A stretch of 64,000 nt of DNA, taken from assembly GCA_947646735.1 (NCBI GenBank), contig CANTFK010000785.1, forward strand, positions 124,001 through 188,000, written 5' to 3'. Each line of letters starts with the position of its first letter. The first letter of the stretch is position 1. Shown here one piece after another: positions 1 through 10,299 of this stretch. The stretch comes from Peronospora farinosa. Lineage: Eukaryota > Oomycota > Peronosporomycetes > Peronosporales > Peronosporaceae. Under the pieces are notes generated by a model. That model was not told where the DNA came from. It did no database searches and saw only the letters and a program-made list of their open reading frames with translations. Both the position numbers and the translations under genes were made by a program.

Positions 1-885
1 ACAACGCTGAAGGCTATGCATCCCTTTTTAGGAAGCCTAAATTACTACAGCAGGTACATCGAAGATTATGCCATATACGCGTCGATCCTTTACGAACTGA
101 GAGAGGTGGATTTTCACGCTTGGAGGTGCAAATTGAAGTCTAACGAGGAAGTGGCGGCCCAGGAAGACGACGAAGAAAAATGGTCGAAGGTACAAGTAGC
201 GTTTGCCATGCTTAAGAACAAGATTGCTATGGCGCCCATCTTACGACATTTCGACCCAGCTAGAGAGGCGGTCATCATTGTCTACGCAAGTGATTGGGCT
301 ATTTCGGCGTCGTTGGTGCAAAATTACGACGGCCTGTATATGCCGGTAATGTTTACGAGCCGAACCCTCAAGTCAAACGAGGTGAACTATAGCACAGTGG
401 AAAAGGAAGTGCTGGCGTTGTTACGGATATTGGAAACTTGCTTCACGATGTTGGTCACCCGACCTCTCAAAGTTCTGACGAGGCATTCTACACTAGCCTG
501 GCTAGTAAAGTCTTCGGGGTTGCAAGGTCGCTTAGGAAACTGGGCCGCTCTGTTGTCACAGTGGACTTTGGAGATTGTAAAATGCAGGAAAGGCGAGGAC
601 CAGGTACTGGGGGCGTTAGCTGCCAGCATCACGCCTCGAGAGAATGTGGACTCAATTCTGTCGTCAATTGCTCCCAAGAAGCAATCCAGGCAAGTGGTCG
701 ACCTACCGACGCCCACAGTGGAACTAAATGAAGAACTGTATGTGATGAGTTTCGATGGGTCGGCCCGGGTGAAACAAGGGGGAGGTGCTTGCAGCGCTAT
801 TGTGTGGAGACTCCCTGCGTGGACTATAGTTGCAGCTGCATCGAAATATCTCGACAAGTCTACGGTGAATGAAGCTGAATATTAG
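1..885 (+). CDS. pol: Element A pol: RT tail, RNase H and start of second RNase H
   Basis: The frame is open from base 1; the first Met at 16 is internal, not a start. It begins with the RT thumb/connection motif FLGSLNYYSRYIEDYA. A Ty3-type RNase H follows (VYASDWAISASLVQ, then FTSRTLKSNEVNYSTVEKE). A spacer leads into a second RNase H starting at MSFDGSA. The frame ends with TAG at 883-885, directly after NEAEY, whose glutamate is the expected second acidic residue. The next codons (from 886) continue the same domain in the same frame, so one stop splits pol. This is either nonsense decay, a sequencing error or readthrough; decay is most likely. Confidence 0.85.
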   Translation, partial: TTLKAMHPFLGSLNYYSRYIEDYAIYASILYELREVDFHAWRCKLKSNEEVAAQEDDEEKWSKVQVAFAMLKNKIAMAPILRHFDPAREAVIIVYASDWAISASLVQNYDGLYMPVMFTSRTLKSNEVNYSTVEKEVLALLRILETCFTMLVTRPLKVLTRHSTLAWLVKSSGLQGRLGNWAALLSQWTLEIVKCRKGEDQVLGALAASITPRENVDSILSSIAPKKQSRQVVDLPTPTVELNEELYVMSFDGSARVKQGGGACSAIVWRLPAWTIVAAASKYLDKSTVNEAEY

Positions 886-888
886 GGC

Positions 889-2928
889 ATGTTACTGGGT
901 TTTGACCTGTTGGAGCCAATGGAGCGACGGCGTTTGATTATTTGTGGAGACTCCAATCTGGTTATAAGACAGATGCGTGGAGAGATTGAATGCAAAGCTT
1001 CAGGTTTATCCCCGTTGCGGGCCCAGGCGCTGAGTAAACTCCAGTCGTGGCCCAACCAGGCAGTCCTACATGTGAAACGAGACTGGAATCAGAGCGCAGA
1101 CCAGTTGGCTAGTACAGCTTTACATCAGCAGCATGGGGTCGAGCCGATACCAAGAGGAGAGTGGTCAGGTCTAGAAACAATCAATCGGCTGCCAGAGGTG
1201 CTGGTCCCTAGCGACCGAGGTCAGTCGGTCAAGGTATCTGCGGTGACGAGATCACGGCTCCCCGTCAAAATATCGGGAGAGGTTATGCAAGAAGATGTGG
1301 TACAACAACTCCGGATGGATAGAATCCGAGATGCGCAAGAAGAGGAGAGCTGGGTGTGCGAGTTGAAGGCATATTTGCAAGGAGGCTGGAAAGACTTGTC
1401 GGTGGAAGCGGCCAGAAACTGCAGCAAAATGTCGGAGGATTACGAGATAAGTGAAGAGGGACTGCTGGTGTACTGCTTCGGCCAGAGAATCAAGGGAGAC
1501 GACCGAGACATAACTGCCAGGTTGGTGATACCTGAGAGTCTCCAAGCCGACGTCCTCCATCATTATCATACGAGTTTGGAAGGCGTCCATCAGGGGATCA
1601 TACGTACTTATCATCGGATCCGACGATATTGCCATTGGAGGGGTCTGTTCCGGAGTGTTCAGAAATATGTGGGTCAGTGCATAGATTGTGAGACTGGTAA
1701 AGGGAGACCCACTTTACAAGGGAGGTTTCCGGGGAATGTTGAAGCGACGTACCCCTTCCAAATTATCGCGATGGACCACATACCATCTCTCCCCAAGTCA
1801 CATAAAGGAAACACGGAACTACTGATCTGGATCGACCTGTTCACAGGTTATGTGATGGCTAAAGCAAGTGCGTCACGGACAGCCCAGACAGTGGCTGAGG
1901 GATATGAGGAATGCGTTTTCCGCCGTTTTGGTGCCAGTGAGATGATCCGTCACGATCGGGAACCGGGGTTTATGTCGGACTTCTTCCGAGCGTTCAGTCG
2001 TATGGTAGGTCAACGTCAGAGAGCGACCATGGCCTACCGACCTCAAGCGAACGGCACTGCGGAGAGAATGGTCCAGACTCTAACAAGATCGCTCAAGATG
2101 TACGTAGCCGACGTGGGACAGCGAGACTGGGATGAATACGCGGAACGATTAACGTTCGCGTTAAATACGGCTCAAGACAGAGTGCGTGAGGAAACACCGT
2201 TCTATCTGGTACATGGATGGGATGCTAGGACCACTCTTGAGACTATGTTACCGGTGGTGAACACTCGACGTCGAGACTCAGGACCTCGGAGATGGAGATA
2301 TCGGATTCAGAGTCACTATCAGCGAGCAAGAGACCAAGTCAACGAGAATTTACGGGCGGCTAGTCAGGCTCGGGTGCAAGCACAAAATGAAGGGGTAGTC
2401 GGCCACGAAATTCAGCCAGGGACCCGGGTATGGCTATACTTGGACCGAGTGAAGGAGGGGTATGCCAAAAAATTGGTCCACCTATGGCACGGACCGTTCC
2501 GAGTTCAGGAGTTAGTTGGAGATCATGCGGTACGTCTGGAGTTACGAGGTACAGAATACAGACTATTCCCAATCGTGCACATCTCCAAGCTCAAGCCCGT
2601 CAGAGAGTTCCCCGATCGACCGAACAGCGAGCTGAAAGTGGATGGAACAGATCGAGTCGACTTCGATGAATGTCTGGTACCAGAAGACAGCTGGGTGCGG
2701 GAATTGGAAGAGGGCGAGTATGAAGTCGAAGAAATTTTAGAGAGTCGTACAGGCAAGAAGACTCGGTATGGGAGGCAACAACGAGAATTCCTCGTGCAAT
2801 GGAAGGGACACTCTGACCCCTCGTGGGTGGACGAAGGGGATCTGAATTGCGGAGCCTTACTCCGGGACTTCGAGCGCAAGAAGACAAGCCATAACCGCTT
2901 CGAAGTAATGCAAAGCCATGAAAACTAG
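889..2928 (+). CDS. pol: Element A pol: second RNase H end, integrase, chromodomain
   Basis: This continues in frame after the TAG at 883-885; the Met at 889 is probably not a true start. It opens with the rest of the second RNase H (CGDSNLVIRQM, later NQSADQLAS). An integrase HHCC zinc finger spans about 1558-1690. The integrase catalytic triad is Asp at 1774-1776 (AMDH), Asp at 1954-1956 (RHDREPGF) and Glu at 2062-2064 (GTAERM). A chromodomain closes the protein at about 2715-2890 (EYEVEEILESR, FLVQWKGHSDPSWVDE), which in gypsy elements guides integration to marked chromatin. Elements B and C have clear homologues of this region. Confidence 0.88.
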   Translation: MLLGFDLLEPMERRRLIICGDSNLVIRQMRGEIECKASGLSPLRAQALSKLQSWPNQAVLHVKRDWNQSADQLASTALHQQHGVEPIPRGEWSGLETINRLPEVLVPSDRGQSVKVSAVTRSRLPVKISGEVMQEDVVQQLRMDRIRDAQEEESWVCELKAYLQGGWKDLSVEAARNCSKMSEDYEISEEGLLVYCFGQRIKGDDRDITARLVIPESLQADVLHHYHTSLEGVHQGIIRTYHRIRRYCHWRGLFRSVQKYVGQCIDCETGKGRPTLQGRFPGNVEATYPFQIIAMDHIPSLPKSHKGNTELLIWIDLFTGYVMAKASASRTAQTVAEGYEECVFRRFGASEMIRHDREPGFMSDFFRAFSRMVGQRQRATMAYRPQANGTAERMVQTLTRSLKMYVADVGQRDWDEYAERLTFALNTAQDRVREETPFYLVHGWDARTTLETMLPVVNTRRRDSGPRRWRYRIQSHYQRARDQVNENLRAASQARVQAQNEGVVGHEIQPGTRVWLYLDRVKEGYAKKLVHLWHGPFRVQELVGDHAVRLELRGTEYRLFPIVHISKLKPVREFPDRPNSELKVDGTDRVDFDECLVPEDSWVRELEEGEYEVEEILESRTGKKTRYGRQQREFLVQWKGHSDPSWVDEGDLNCGALLRDFERKKTSHNRFEVMQSHEN

Positions 2929-3121
2929 CCGGCGGTAGCAAGTTTCTTGGAGGGTGGACCGATTCCCTCAATGGTCGGCCCAGCCCCTCGTTGGAAGACT
3001 TGGGTCGCCTGCGGGGAGGCCTTGAATTTCCAAGAGTTAAGGGTATAGGAGAATGGAGAACAAAGGAGGGCGATTACCAAGATCAATCAGAACAGAAGAA
3101 GGTTCATGTTCAAGGGAAGAC

Positions 3122-5336
3122 CTAAACGGATGGCACAAACTTGCCTTTGAGGCGTGGAACTACAGCGCCAGGATGGGGCACAGAAGACAAACGATACTGG
3201 GTGAGCCACGGCCACGCGGAATCCGACACCCGAAGGGCCTCAAGCAGGTCGACCGGGTCCGACCCCTCTTCACGACCAGGGAACCAATAAACCACACGGC
3301 GGGTTCGAGGAAGATGACGGAAGAAGAGGTCCAGGAAGATGTCGAGATCGCAGTGGCCCCTGCTCATCCCAATGAAGATAAGGTTGACCACCTCCCGCCA
3401 AGCTCGAGTTGCCCGACTCCGACGCTTCTTCCGCGCGTTGTAGTAGGACGCGAGGAAAGAGTTCGCTCGCGCTTGGTCCTTGGAGATCCACAAGCAGTGG
3501 TTCGCCTCCCAAAGAGCTTGACTATGCTCTTCGTCAAACTGGATGTAGGCCGCTGCCAACTGGGCGAACCAGCCAACAGGTCGGAAGGACACGGGCTGCA
3601 TGGGAACACGAGCTTCCACCCAAGGTTCCGCCGCTAGCAATCTCTGGATCATTGGAGGGTTCATCAACGACCTCTTCCATTTGGGGGGCCGGTCGAGGTT
3701 TCCGTCCGGAGGGCCAAACCAACCCCAAGGTAGATCCAGCTGGTCGACCAAGTCTATGGAAGACATTGTAACAATGCACCACAAATTGACCAGGTCGACC
3801 GGCCAAGGTGCCACTTCCGCAGCGGAAAAGGTCTTCGACTGCATGTATCCGGGGATCATGGCGTCTCTGGGAAGCAGGCTGGAGTCGGCCAGAAGGGGCG
3901 AAGTGTTGTCCGCGACAGGAGGCGCACTCTTGTTTTTCTCCGCAGACGACTCGGTCTCCGAGTCCGATGTCCCGAACATCGCCCGTTTCAACGAGAGGCC
4001 GGTAGCCGAGGTGGTCCTCAATGGAGGAGTGGACGTCGACGGAAGACGTACAGGGTTCGCGCTGGCAGGGCGCCGACTAGCAGAACGAGACTTGGCCAGA
4101 GCCGCCCGAAGGGTCTCGCTGTCGTCGCTGAGGTCATCGTCCGAAGACTCAAGCACGACAGGGGAACGACCACCAGAGACCGCAGACGGTGGTATCGCAG
4201 AGGCGTCGGGCTTCGAAAGCCTGGAGGTTTTGGCGGGTACCCGGGGTGACGGCCGCCGGGACCGTTTACCAAGAGCTTTCGCCGGCCGCGAAGGGGAACA
4301 TGCGGCCGGGGGCGAAGCTGCCGAAGAAAGTAGCTGGTCCTAGAGGTGGCCCGTCAGAGAAGTCGACATGGTCGAGCTCTGCGGCGAGAAGCGAGTACCG
4401 GCTTCGGATGTGGTCGACCTTCCATCGCAGACGGTCCACCAGTGCAGTCTCGCGCTGGAAAGCTTCGCGAAGGTGGGCCACCAGCCGGGACTTGTCGCGC
4501 AGTGCCTCCTCCAACCGCTCAAAACGAGTGGCCAACAAGGCGGCCGAAGGGGGAAGGACACCTAGCCGACCCTCGAAGTCTTCGATGCGGCGGGAATGGG
4601 CGTCCGCGAGAGCTTGCAATTCCCGTAGAGCTGCCCGTACGTTAACGGGTACGGAAGACGGACGGTCAACCATGGGGGTCGGCGTGACAGGAGCATCTGC
4701 TGTCTCGACAGGAGGCAAAGCGGTGGAAACAGGAGAGCTGTGAACGACAACAGTTTCAGAAGCACTCAACGGCGAACACACCGGCCCGGGAGGGTCGGCC
4801 AAGGACGCCTCTCTACATGGAGAGGCAACCGAAGGCGCGACGGCGATTGAAGTCGGCTCCTCAGATGGTGGGTCAGCGGACGGTGGGTCAGCAGATGAGG
4901 GGTTAGAACCAGGGGTGATTGAAGGCGCTGGGGCGACCGAGGTCGGCTCTTCAGTCGGTGGATCAGCGGACGGTGGGTCAGCAGACGGTGGATCAGAACC
5001 AGGGGAAGACATGGCTGGACAGACACGAGTTAGAGGTGGAGGAGCTACAAAGGGGACAATGAAGGACCTACGTGACGAAGGAAGTGAAGACATGCGCGTG
5101 CTCAATCCGTTGCACGGTTGAGCAAGTGCAGGGGGCGGCTGTGGTGAAGTGCTAATTTTGTGATATGAAGGTCCCGGACTCCAGTTGGATTCAGAGTATA
5201 GGCCGTGGGTCAGGGACAGGGGACCAGAGAGACAGGGGTCTCGAAGGGGAGCGACCGTTGAAGGAATCCGCAGGATCCGCCGAAGAAAAATCAGTATCAG
5301 GGTACCGGTTAACCGGTACCAAAGGGAGTTGATCAT
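3122..5336 (-). pseudogene. Element A antisense ORF, coiled-coil protein
   Basis: A long ORF runs opposite to pol between pol and the 3' LTR. It starts with ATG at 5336, seven bases inside the inferred LTR edge, and runs to 4266. The protein continues from about 4330 to 3122 in another frame, and the copy in element C shows that one extra base near 4330 causes the shift. Order: Pro/Ser-rich repeats (DPPSADPPSADPP), a predicted coiled coil (RELQALADAHSRRIEDFEG through RLRWKVDHIRSRYSLLAAEL), a Ser/Asp-rich patch (DDDLSDDSETLRAALAKSRS), then a conserved C-terminal block with VAPWPVDLVN, PVSFRPVGWFAQLAAAYIQF and YRLSSVPHPGAVVPRLKGKF. No known family was recognised. The same blocks recur in elements B and C, so this is an element gene, not a chance frame. 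Confidence 0.75.
5301..5329 (+). promoter_or_regulatory. Element A polypurine tract beside a 20-bp palindrome
   Basis: Bases 5301-5320 are a perfect 20-bp palindrome (half-site ggtaccggtt). Next comes the purine run aaagggag, the expected primer of plus-strand DNA synthesis, immediately before the inferred LTR start tgatcatgg at 5330. Element C has the same arrangement on the other strand near 17502-17530, with one palindrome base changed. The palindrome also lies in the first codons of the antisense ORF. Confidence 0.5.
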
Positions 5337-6249
5337 GGCCGCTCATTGATCGACCTGGCCCCTCGTTGGTAGACCCGGGTCCCTCATTGGTCGACCCGGT
5401 CCCTCATCGGTCGACCTGGGTCCCTCATTGGTAGACCTGGGTCCCTCATTGGTAGACCCGGTCCCTCGTTGGTCGACCCGGTCCCTCATTGGTAGACCCG
5501 GTCCCTCGTTGGTCGACCCGGTCCCTCATCGGTCGACCTCAGCCCCTCGGGGTTCAGCCACTCCGGACCAGTTAATACAAGGATCAGACTAGTCGACGCA
5601 AGGAATCAGAGCTTCAGGCAAGGATAGAGTAAAGGAGGTAAAAGGATAGGACTATATTAAAGACTACTCAATTTGCGATCTACGTGGCACGACTCCGTCA
5701 CCCAAGAAGGACTTGTTCTAAGTTACTCACTGTTCCGGGAAGGGATATATTTTGGCCCCCCGTCGAAGACAGTTGTGTAGCGAAGTTCAAGGGCGAATAG
5801 AGCTCCAGGATATATTTGGCCTGTGAGCTCGTTCGAGTAGCAACACCCCCCCCCCCCCAAGACCCGCTATCGGAAGCGGTCTCCCTCACCTCAAGGTCCG
5901 GGAGCAACGTAAAGGTCAGGTGGTTAATACCCCTGAAACAAGAAGGAAAAGGCCAGGGACGACAAGCGCCCCTGAAGAATTTGGCTCTAAGTCCACTCTC
6001 GACAAGGTCGACCTACCGGCCCACCGAGTGAAGCATATCCACTCGAGGCCCCCCAGGTCTACCTCCCTCAAGGCAGACATCTACATCGTCACCAAGTCCT
6101 CCGAAGAGTGCAACCCGCCAGCCGACGGGTACACAAGGTGAGAGAAGGTTCATACGCGGCATCGGGGTACCCCCTCCGACAGTCGGCAGTCCGGCACAGT
6201 GAGTGGTTTGGGGTCTCATCATACAATTTTGAGAACCCACTCCGCCACA
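5330..6249 (+). repeat. Element A 3' LTR
   Basis: The LTR begins with TG after the polypurine tract and ends ...CCACTCCGCCACA at 6249, matching the ends of the C and B LTRs. Its first third is a minisatellite. The last part holds a block around 6110-6249 (gggtacacaaggtgag, then a hairpin-forming end) that is conserved with element B's LTR. Element C carries an inverted copy at 16673-17505. No second A LTR is present in the window, so the boundaries rest on cross-element comparison. Confidence 0.75.
5340..5560. repeat. Minisatellite in the A LTR (20-22 bp units)
   Basis: About ten head-to-tail units read like ggtccctcattggtcgaccc, alternating between tcgacc and tagacc and between attgg, atcgg and gttgg. 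The same unit occurs in the C LTR (about 17380-17500) and in the C spacer between pol and the antisense ORF (19780-19904, continuing at 33089). Unit number differs between the A and C LTRs and explains most of their length difference. Confidence 0.85.
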
Positions 6250-8046
6250 CAAGCGCTTCTTAGCTTGCGTGGATGGGTCCTTGAGATACCCCATCAGGCG
6301 TACAAGATCATTATAGTGTGCGCATGCCCTTCTAATGTCGTCGAGTAAGCTCGACGACAAGACGCTGGTACTCAGCGTGGTGACAGTGGTGTTCACATCA
6401 CTGTCGGATTGCACAGGCCGCTCTAGGTCAGGCCGACGTGAAAGAGCATCGGCGACGACATTAAGTCGTCCCGGCTTATACTCCACGGAGAAGTCGTACT
6501 CCGCGAAGAACGACAACCATCTCGCCATTCGTTGCGAGAGGTGTGGACTATTTACAGCCGTGCGTAGTGACGCATGGTCTGTATATACAATGAACGGTCT
6601 ATCTCCTAAGAGATAGACGCGAAACTTAGCCAGTGCATACTTCATGGCAAGGAGTTCCTTGTCATGCACCGGGAATTGCGCTCGGCCGGTTGCAGCTGAC
6701 GAGATTGATAACAGACGACACGCTCTGCGCCGGCTGTATCATATTGCATCAGTGCGCAGCCGATTGCAAAATCAGGCGTCATAGACCACATGAAATGGTC
6801 TGTCTTGATCGGAAATCGCCAATAATGGCGATTGCATCAAGCTTTGCTTAATACGTTCAAAGGAACGCTGACAATCAGCGTTCCAGTTCCACTTTACATT
6901 TTTCTTGAGTAAACAAGAAAGATGTACTGTCATTTCGGCGTAATTGCGCGAGTACTTGTGCAAGTACGCTGCTAGCCCAAGGAACTTCCTTAGTCCCTTG
7001 ACATCAACTGGCACTGGCCAGTCGGTGATAGCCTTGATCTTCTCTGGATCAGGGCGTACGCCGTTCTTTCCGACGATGCACCCAAGAAGTGGTATTTCAC
7101 AAGCCGCAAATATACACTTCTTGAGGTTGGCGTACAACTTATGCTCGCGCATAAGTGTAAGAACCTTACGGACGTGGAGTCTATGGACTTCTACGTCTGT
7201 TTTCCCGTCCATAGCCCGACTATGGACGAACACATCATCGAAGTAACTCGGTGCGAATTCGCGCACCGGTCTCAATAGATGTGAGACACATCTATTGAAT
7301 GTGTCTGGTGCATTACTGAGCCCTTGCGGCATCATCAACCATTCCCAGAGCATACCACTGGGAGTGCTCACTGCTGTGTACGGGATGTCCCGTTCACGTA
7401 TTAGGATCTGATAGAAACCATCCATCAGATCCATGGACGAAAAGATGGTACTCTTAGACATACCATCTATGATTACGTCCTTTCTCGGTATCGGCGTTTG
7501 CGCCGGTATCGTTGCAGCGTTCAACTTGTTGAACGCGTGCACTATCCGCCACCCTCCTGTGGCCTTACGCACACAGAAGGTCGGAGAGATGTGAGGTGAA
7601 GTTGACTCCCTCACATGGCCCGCTGCTAGGCGATCGGCAAAGAACTTGTCGATCGCCTCGACCTGTTCCCGAGGCAGTGGACACTGCTTCATGACACAAT
7701 ATTTTGTGCCAGGAACAAATTCGATCTCGTGTCGAGTACCTTTATCCTTAGGCAACTCGCACGGAACGGATTCAGGGAATACATCCTTGAATTCGACCAA
7801 ATCCTTGTACAAAGGATTTGACTTCAGCGACTCCCAGGATTGCGATGTATATCGTTCAATTCGAGTCTTCTCAACAAGGACACTTTCGTCCATTGGGGAG
7901 ATGCTGAGAACCCGTTCGTTCTCGGCAAAAAATGTTGCTGACCGAATGTGAGTCATGTACTCGTCCTCTGCGACGAGCACACAGATCTGCTTGACTTTTC
8001 CACTACGCAGACCACGCAAGAACCTTTTAGGTTCTAGCGTAGGCAA
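6250..8046 (-). pseudogene. pol: Element D RT and RNase H, frameshifted and truncated
   Basis: RT runs from 8046 to about 6772, with [66 protein letters not shown] and the catalytic SYFDDVFVHS intact. RNase H begins FHVVYDA at 6772, where the frame meets a stop. The right sequence (DFAIGCALMQ, then QSRQLQPAERN) continues in another frame and returns by 6669 to MHDKELLAMKYALAKFR and TDHASLRT. Two small indels therefore damage RNase H. At 6250 the reading frame runs into the LTR of element A just before integrase would begin. The copy is non-functional as it stands. Confidence 0.85.
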
Positions 8047-8109
8047 CGGAGTTATCTCTGAAGTTAATTTCGGAGGCGCGATCAGATCAAGCGTATAAGC
8101 GCCTACGTT

Positions 8110-9017
8110 TTATCCGTCATTAACCAAGACGTTCAACGTCTCGGTTACTTCCTGGGGACTTATTCCCTCAAGGCACTGGGGACTTATTCCCTCAGTGATT
8201 GTATCCTGGCGACATATTCTCGCAGGCTCGATGGAACTTGTTCCATCGACTTCCTCTAGCTGTGGTAGCGCAACCACAGCGAGATCCTCTATCATCAACT
8301 CTCCAGTTGATCTAGGATAACCGTGTTGCCGCTTCTGGGCAACCGGTTTACTCTTCGGTGAATTTTGCCCTCTAGGCGAGCATTCATGTCCCGGTCCACT
8401 CGACTTATTCGAGTGGTGGACCTTCGGCGCTGCCTGTGCTTGTGCACAGCCGACGGCAGCTTGCTCCACAGCGTGACGGATTGTCAAGCTGAGTTCTTGT
8501 GCAGTCGTACTAACGACCGAACCACAAGTGAGGCCATCACACTACATTCACACGCTTGTGAACGCTCCAAGACGTTTATCAGATGGCCATCTGATGAACA
8601 AGCGGCAGACATCTTCACGGCTCGATGCTGCCAGCTGACCCATGACTCGTACCTTCTGAGCCATGGTAACCCTAGGATGACATCAAATTTGTCATCCAGA
8701 TCAAGTACGATGAAACCATCATCGTACTTTTTGCCTTCAAGCGTGTAGTGAATTCCCACTACACGTTTCTTTACTGTTACGGATGCGCCAGTTGCAAGGC
8801 GCACCGTCATCCTCGTTGGAGGGGTCTCGCGCTCAACATATTTGAGCCTACGATCATCTAGCGATTGGCGTCGAACAAAATTGTTCGAAGCCCCACAATC
8901 AACTAGGGCGCGAAGTGACATGTTCTTTGTCACTTCGATCTTCAAGGTGATGAGGGATACCTCATCACTGGGAGCGGCAACACACAGTGACTGTGTGTTG
9001 GGAGCAACCTTCGTCAA
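8110..9017 (-). pseudogene. pol: Element D aspartic protease and PR-RT linker
   Basis: Bases 9017-8484 encode a retropepsin-like protease with the active-site motif ALVDCGASNNFVRR and the later flap-end motif VILGLPWLRRYE. There is no ATG, so it is presumably made from a gag-pol product. Its frame is -1 relative to gag, as in element E. It stops at 8484; the frame 8487-8110 encodes a low-complexity linker (HSNKSSGPGHECSPRGQN, duplicated GISPQ) before RT. A frameshift near 8485 and a stop near 8110 break the path to RT, so pol is not continuous. Confidence 0.7.
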
Positions 9018-9067
9018 GAGTCCCGCGAACTATCTTGACGTTGCTGGATCAGTAGGGCGCTCCGCCC

Positions 9068-10252
9068 CTACTGACCCCGACCGTTTTTTGATGGTCCACC
9101 ACGTATTTGCGATTTCGCAGCAACGTGGGACCCACGTCTCTGGCCCTTCTTGGCAGACGGTTGATCGTCACTCCCAGTGTTACGAGACACTGGGCGTGGG
9201 GCACTACACTCATAAGCGTAGTGGCCCAACTTCTGACAGCGATTGCACTTTTGCAATCGCTTGTACCCTGGAGAGCGAGGTCGCTCGCTCTCTACATAGG
9301 AAAGGTTCATTGGCTCTGGACCTCCGCCCTCCTGTCGTCTCGGTGGACGATAGGATCCCGAGTGGACGTGAGCCTGTTGTAGGCTAAAGTCCTCCTGTTC
9401 CGCTGCTGAGATCGCTTGATCCAGCGATTCTAGTTCCAAGCGGAACAGGTGGGTCTTGACAGGATCATCTGTCAGACCCTTGATGAACACAGTAACCTGC
9501 GTGTGTTCATCGATTGGGTTCAGTACGATACAGCTAACGAGGTATCGTACGTGTTGGGCGTAAGCGTGTATATCACGCTTACCCTGTTTTAAATCCAGGA
9601 GCTCAACCCGAGCCCTGAATTCGTCGCGAGGCGGTTCAAACGTGTGTTTAAGCCGCGCCTTGAAGACGTCATACGTTGGGAAAACGTATGGGTCGTGCAG
9701 TTTGAGCCCTAAGGCCCAAGCTTTGGCACGTCCAGCCAAGTTCGACATGGCGAACTTGACCTTCATCGCATCGTCATCGATGCGACGAGCTTCAATGGCA
9801 TCGTCGAGCTCGACGAACCACCTTATCAAGGAGTCTCTTTCGACTGCCTTGTACTTGGAGACATCAATCTTCAAGGACTCGGGTCGACGCGCATACGCCG
9901 ACCCGGCAGCAACAGCACTAGCCTGCTGTTGTCTCAACAGTTCAAACTGTTGAGCACCCTGCTGCATCAACAAGTCAGCTTGTTGAGCGCCTTGTTCTCT
10001 CAACAGTTCAACCTGTTGAGAACCTTGCTTCTCTAGCAAGGTGAGTTTCTTTACAACTTCGTCAAGTTCATGTTGTATGAACTTGGCGATGGTTGCATGT
10101 TGGTCGTCTCCGCTAAGAGAGAGCAACATGGCACCAACGGCAGGGTTGCCGATGGTTTCAGCCATACGCTGAACCGCATTCCATTCGAGGTCACTCAAAT
10201 GGCGGAAATCATCACGCGTTGCGTGATGAAGTTTATCACCCGCTGATTCCAT
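9068..10252 (-). CDS. gag: Element D Gag polyprotein
   Basis: The first ATG is at 10252 (MESAGDKLHH); the frame is open further upstream but without ATG. The protein has a Gln/Leu-rich repeat segment (LLREQGAQQADLLMQQGAQQ), a retrotransposon gag core (LIRWFVELDDAIEARR, NLAGRAKAWALGLKL, FKARLKHTFEPPRDEFRAR) and one CCHC zinc knuckle near the end (CNRCQKLGHYAYEC, spacing CX2CX4HX4C). It would form the particle and bind element RNA. The frame is intact in this copy. The coding sequence is an almost unbroken chain of short perfect stem-loops; the Gln (CAA/CAG) and Leu (TTG/CTG) codons supply many of the arms. Confidence 0.88.
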   Translation of the reverse strand: MESAGDKLHHATRDDFRHLSDLEWNAVQRMAETIGNPAVGAMLLSLSGDDQHATIAKFIQHELDEVVKKLTLLEKQGSQQVELLREQGAQQADLLMQQGAQQFELLRQQQASAVAAGSAYARRPESLKIDVSKYKAVERDSLIRWFVELDDAIEARRIDDDAMKVKFAMSNLAGRAKAWALGLKLHDPYVFPTYDVFKARLKHTFEPPRDEFRARVELLDLKQGKRDIHAYAQHVRYLVSCIVLNPIDEHTQVTVFIKGLTDDPVKTHLFRLELESLDQAISAAEQEDFSLQQAHVHSGSYRPPRRQEGGGPEPMNLSYVESERPRSPGYKRLQKCNRCQKLGHYAYECSAPRPVSRNTGSDDQPSAKKGQRRGSHVAAKSQIRGGPSKNGRGQ

Positions 10253-10281
10253 AGCGGATGGTGCGGTGGTCGCTGAACGGA

Positions 10282-10297
10282 CCACTAAGTGCTACCA
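10282..10297 (-). promoter_or_regulatory. Element D primer binding site
   Basis: Two bases after the 5' LTR the minus strand reads TGGTAGCACTTAGTGG. A primer site beginning TGGTAGCA fits the 3' end of an initiator-Met-type tRNA (ending TGCTACCA). Element E has nearly the same site. The tRNA assignment is inferred from the first eight bases only. Confidence 0.65.
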
Positions 10298-10299
10298 GG

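Larger units (their letters stand above)
1..6249 (+). mobile_element. Element A: 3' part of a Ty3/gypsy LTR retrotransposon
   Basis: The order is the end of pol (RT tail, RNase H, second RNase H, integrase, chromodomain), an ORF on the opposite strand, a polypurine tract and a 3' LTR. The window starts inside pol, so gag, protease, most of RT and the 5' LTR lie outside. Two RNase H modules in one pol fit the oomycete gypsy lineage with an added archaeal-type RNase H (I recall it as Chronos, from memory). Its LTR abuts element D at 6249/6250. A target duplication cannot be checked because the left end is missing. Element C is an inverted relative. Confidence 0.9.

Noticed and set aside
387..857. 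Minus-strand ORF under the A pol fragment
   Set aside because: It is a shadow of pol; the plus-strand frame has all the RNase H motifs.
6013..6669. Minus-strand ORF 6669-6013 as one gene
   Set aside because: Only the part above 6249 is D RNase H. The rest is a chance extension into the A LTR.
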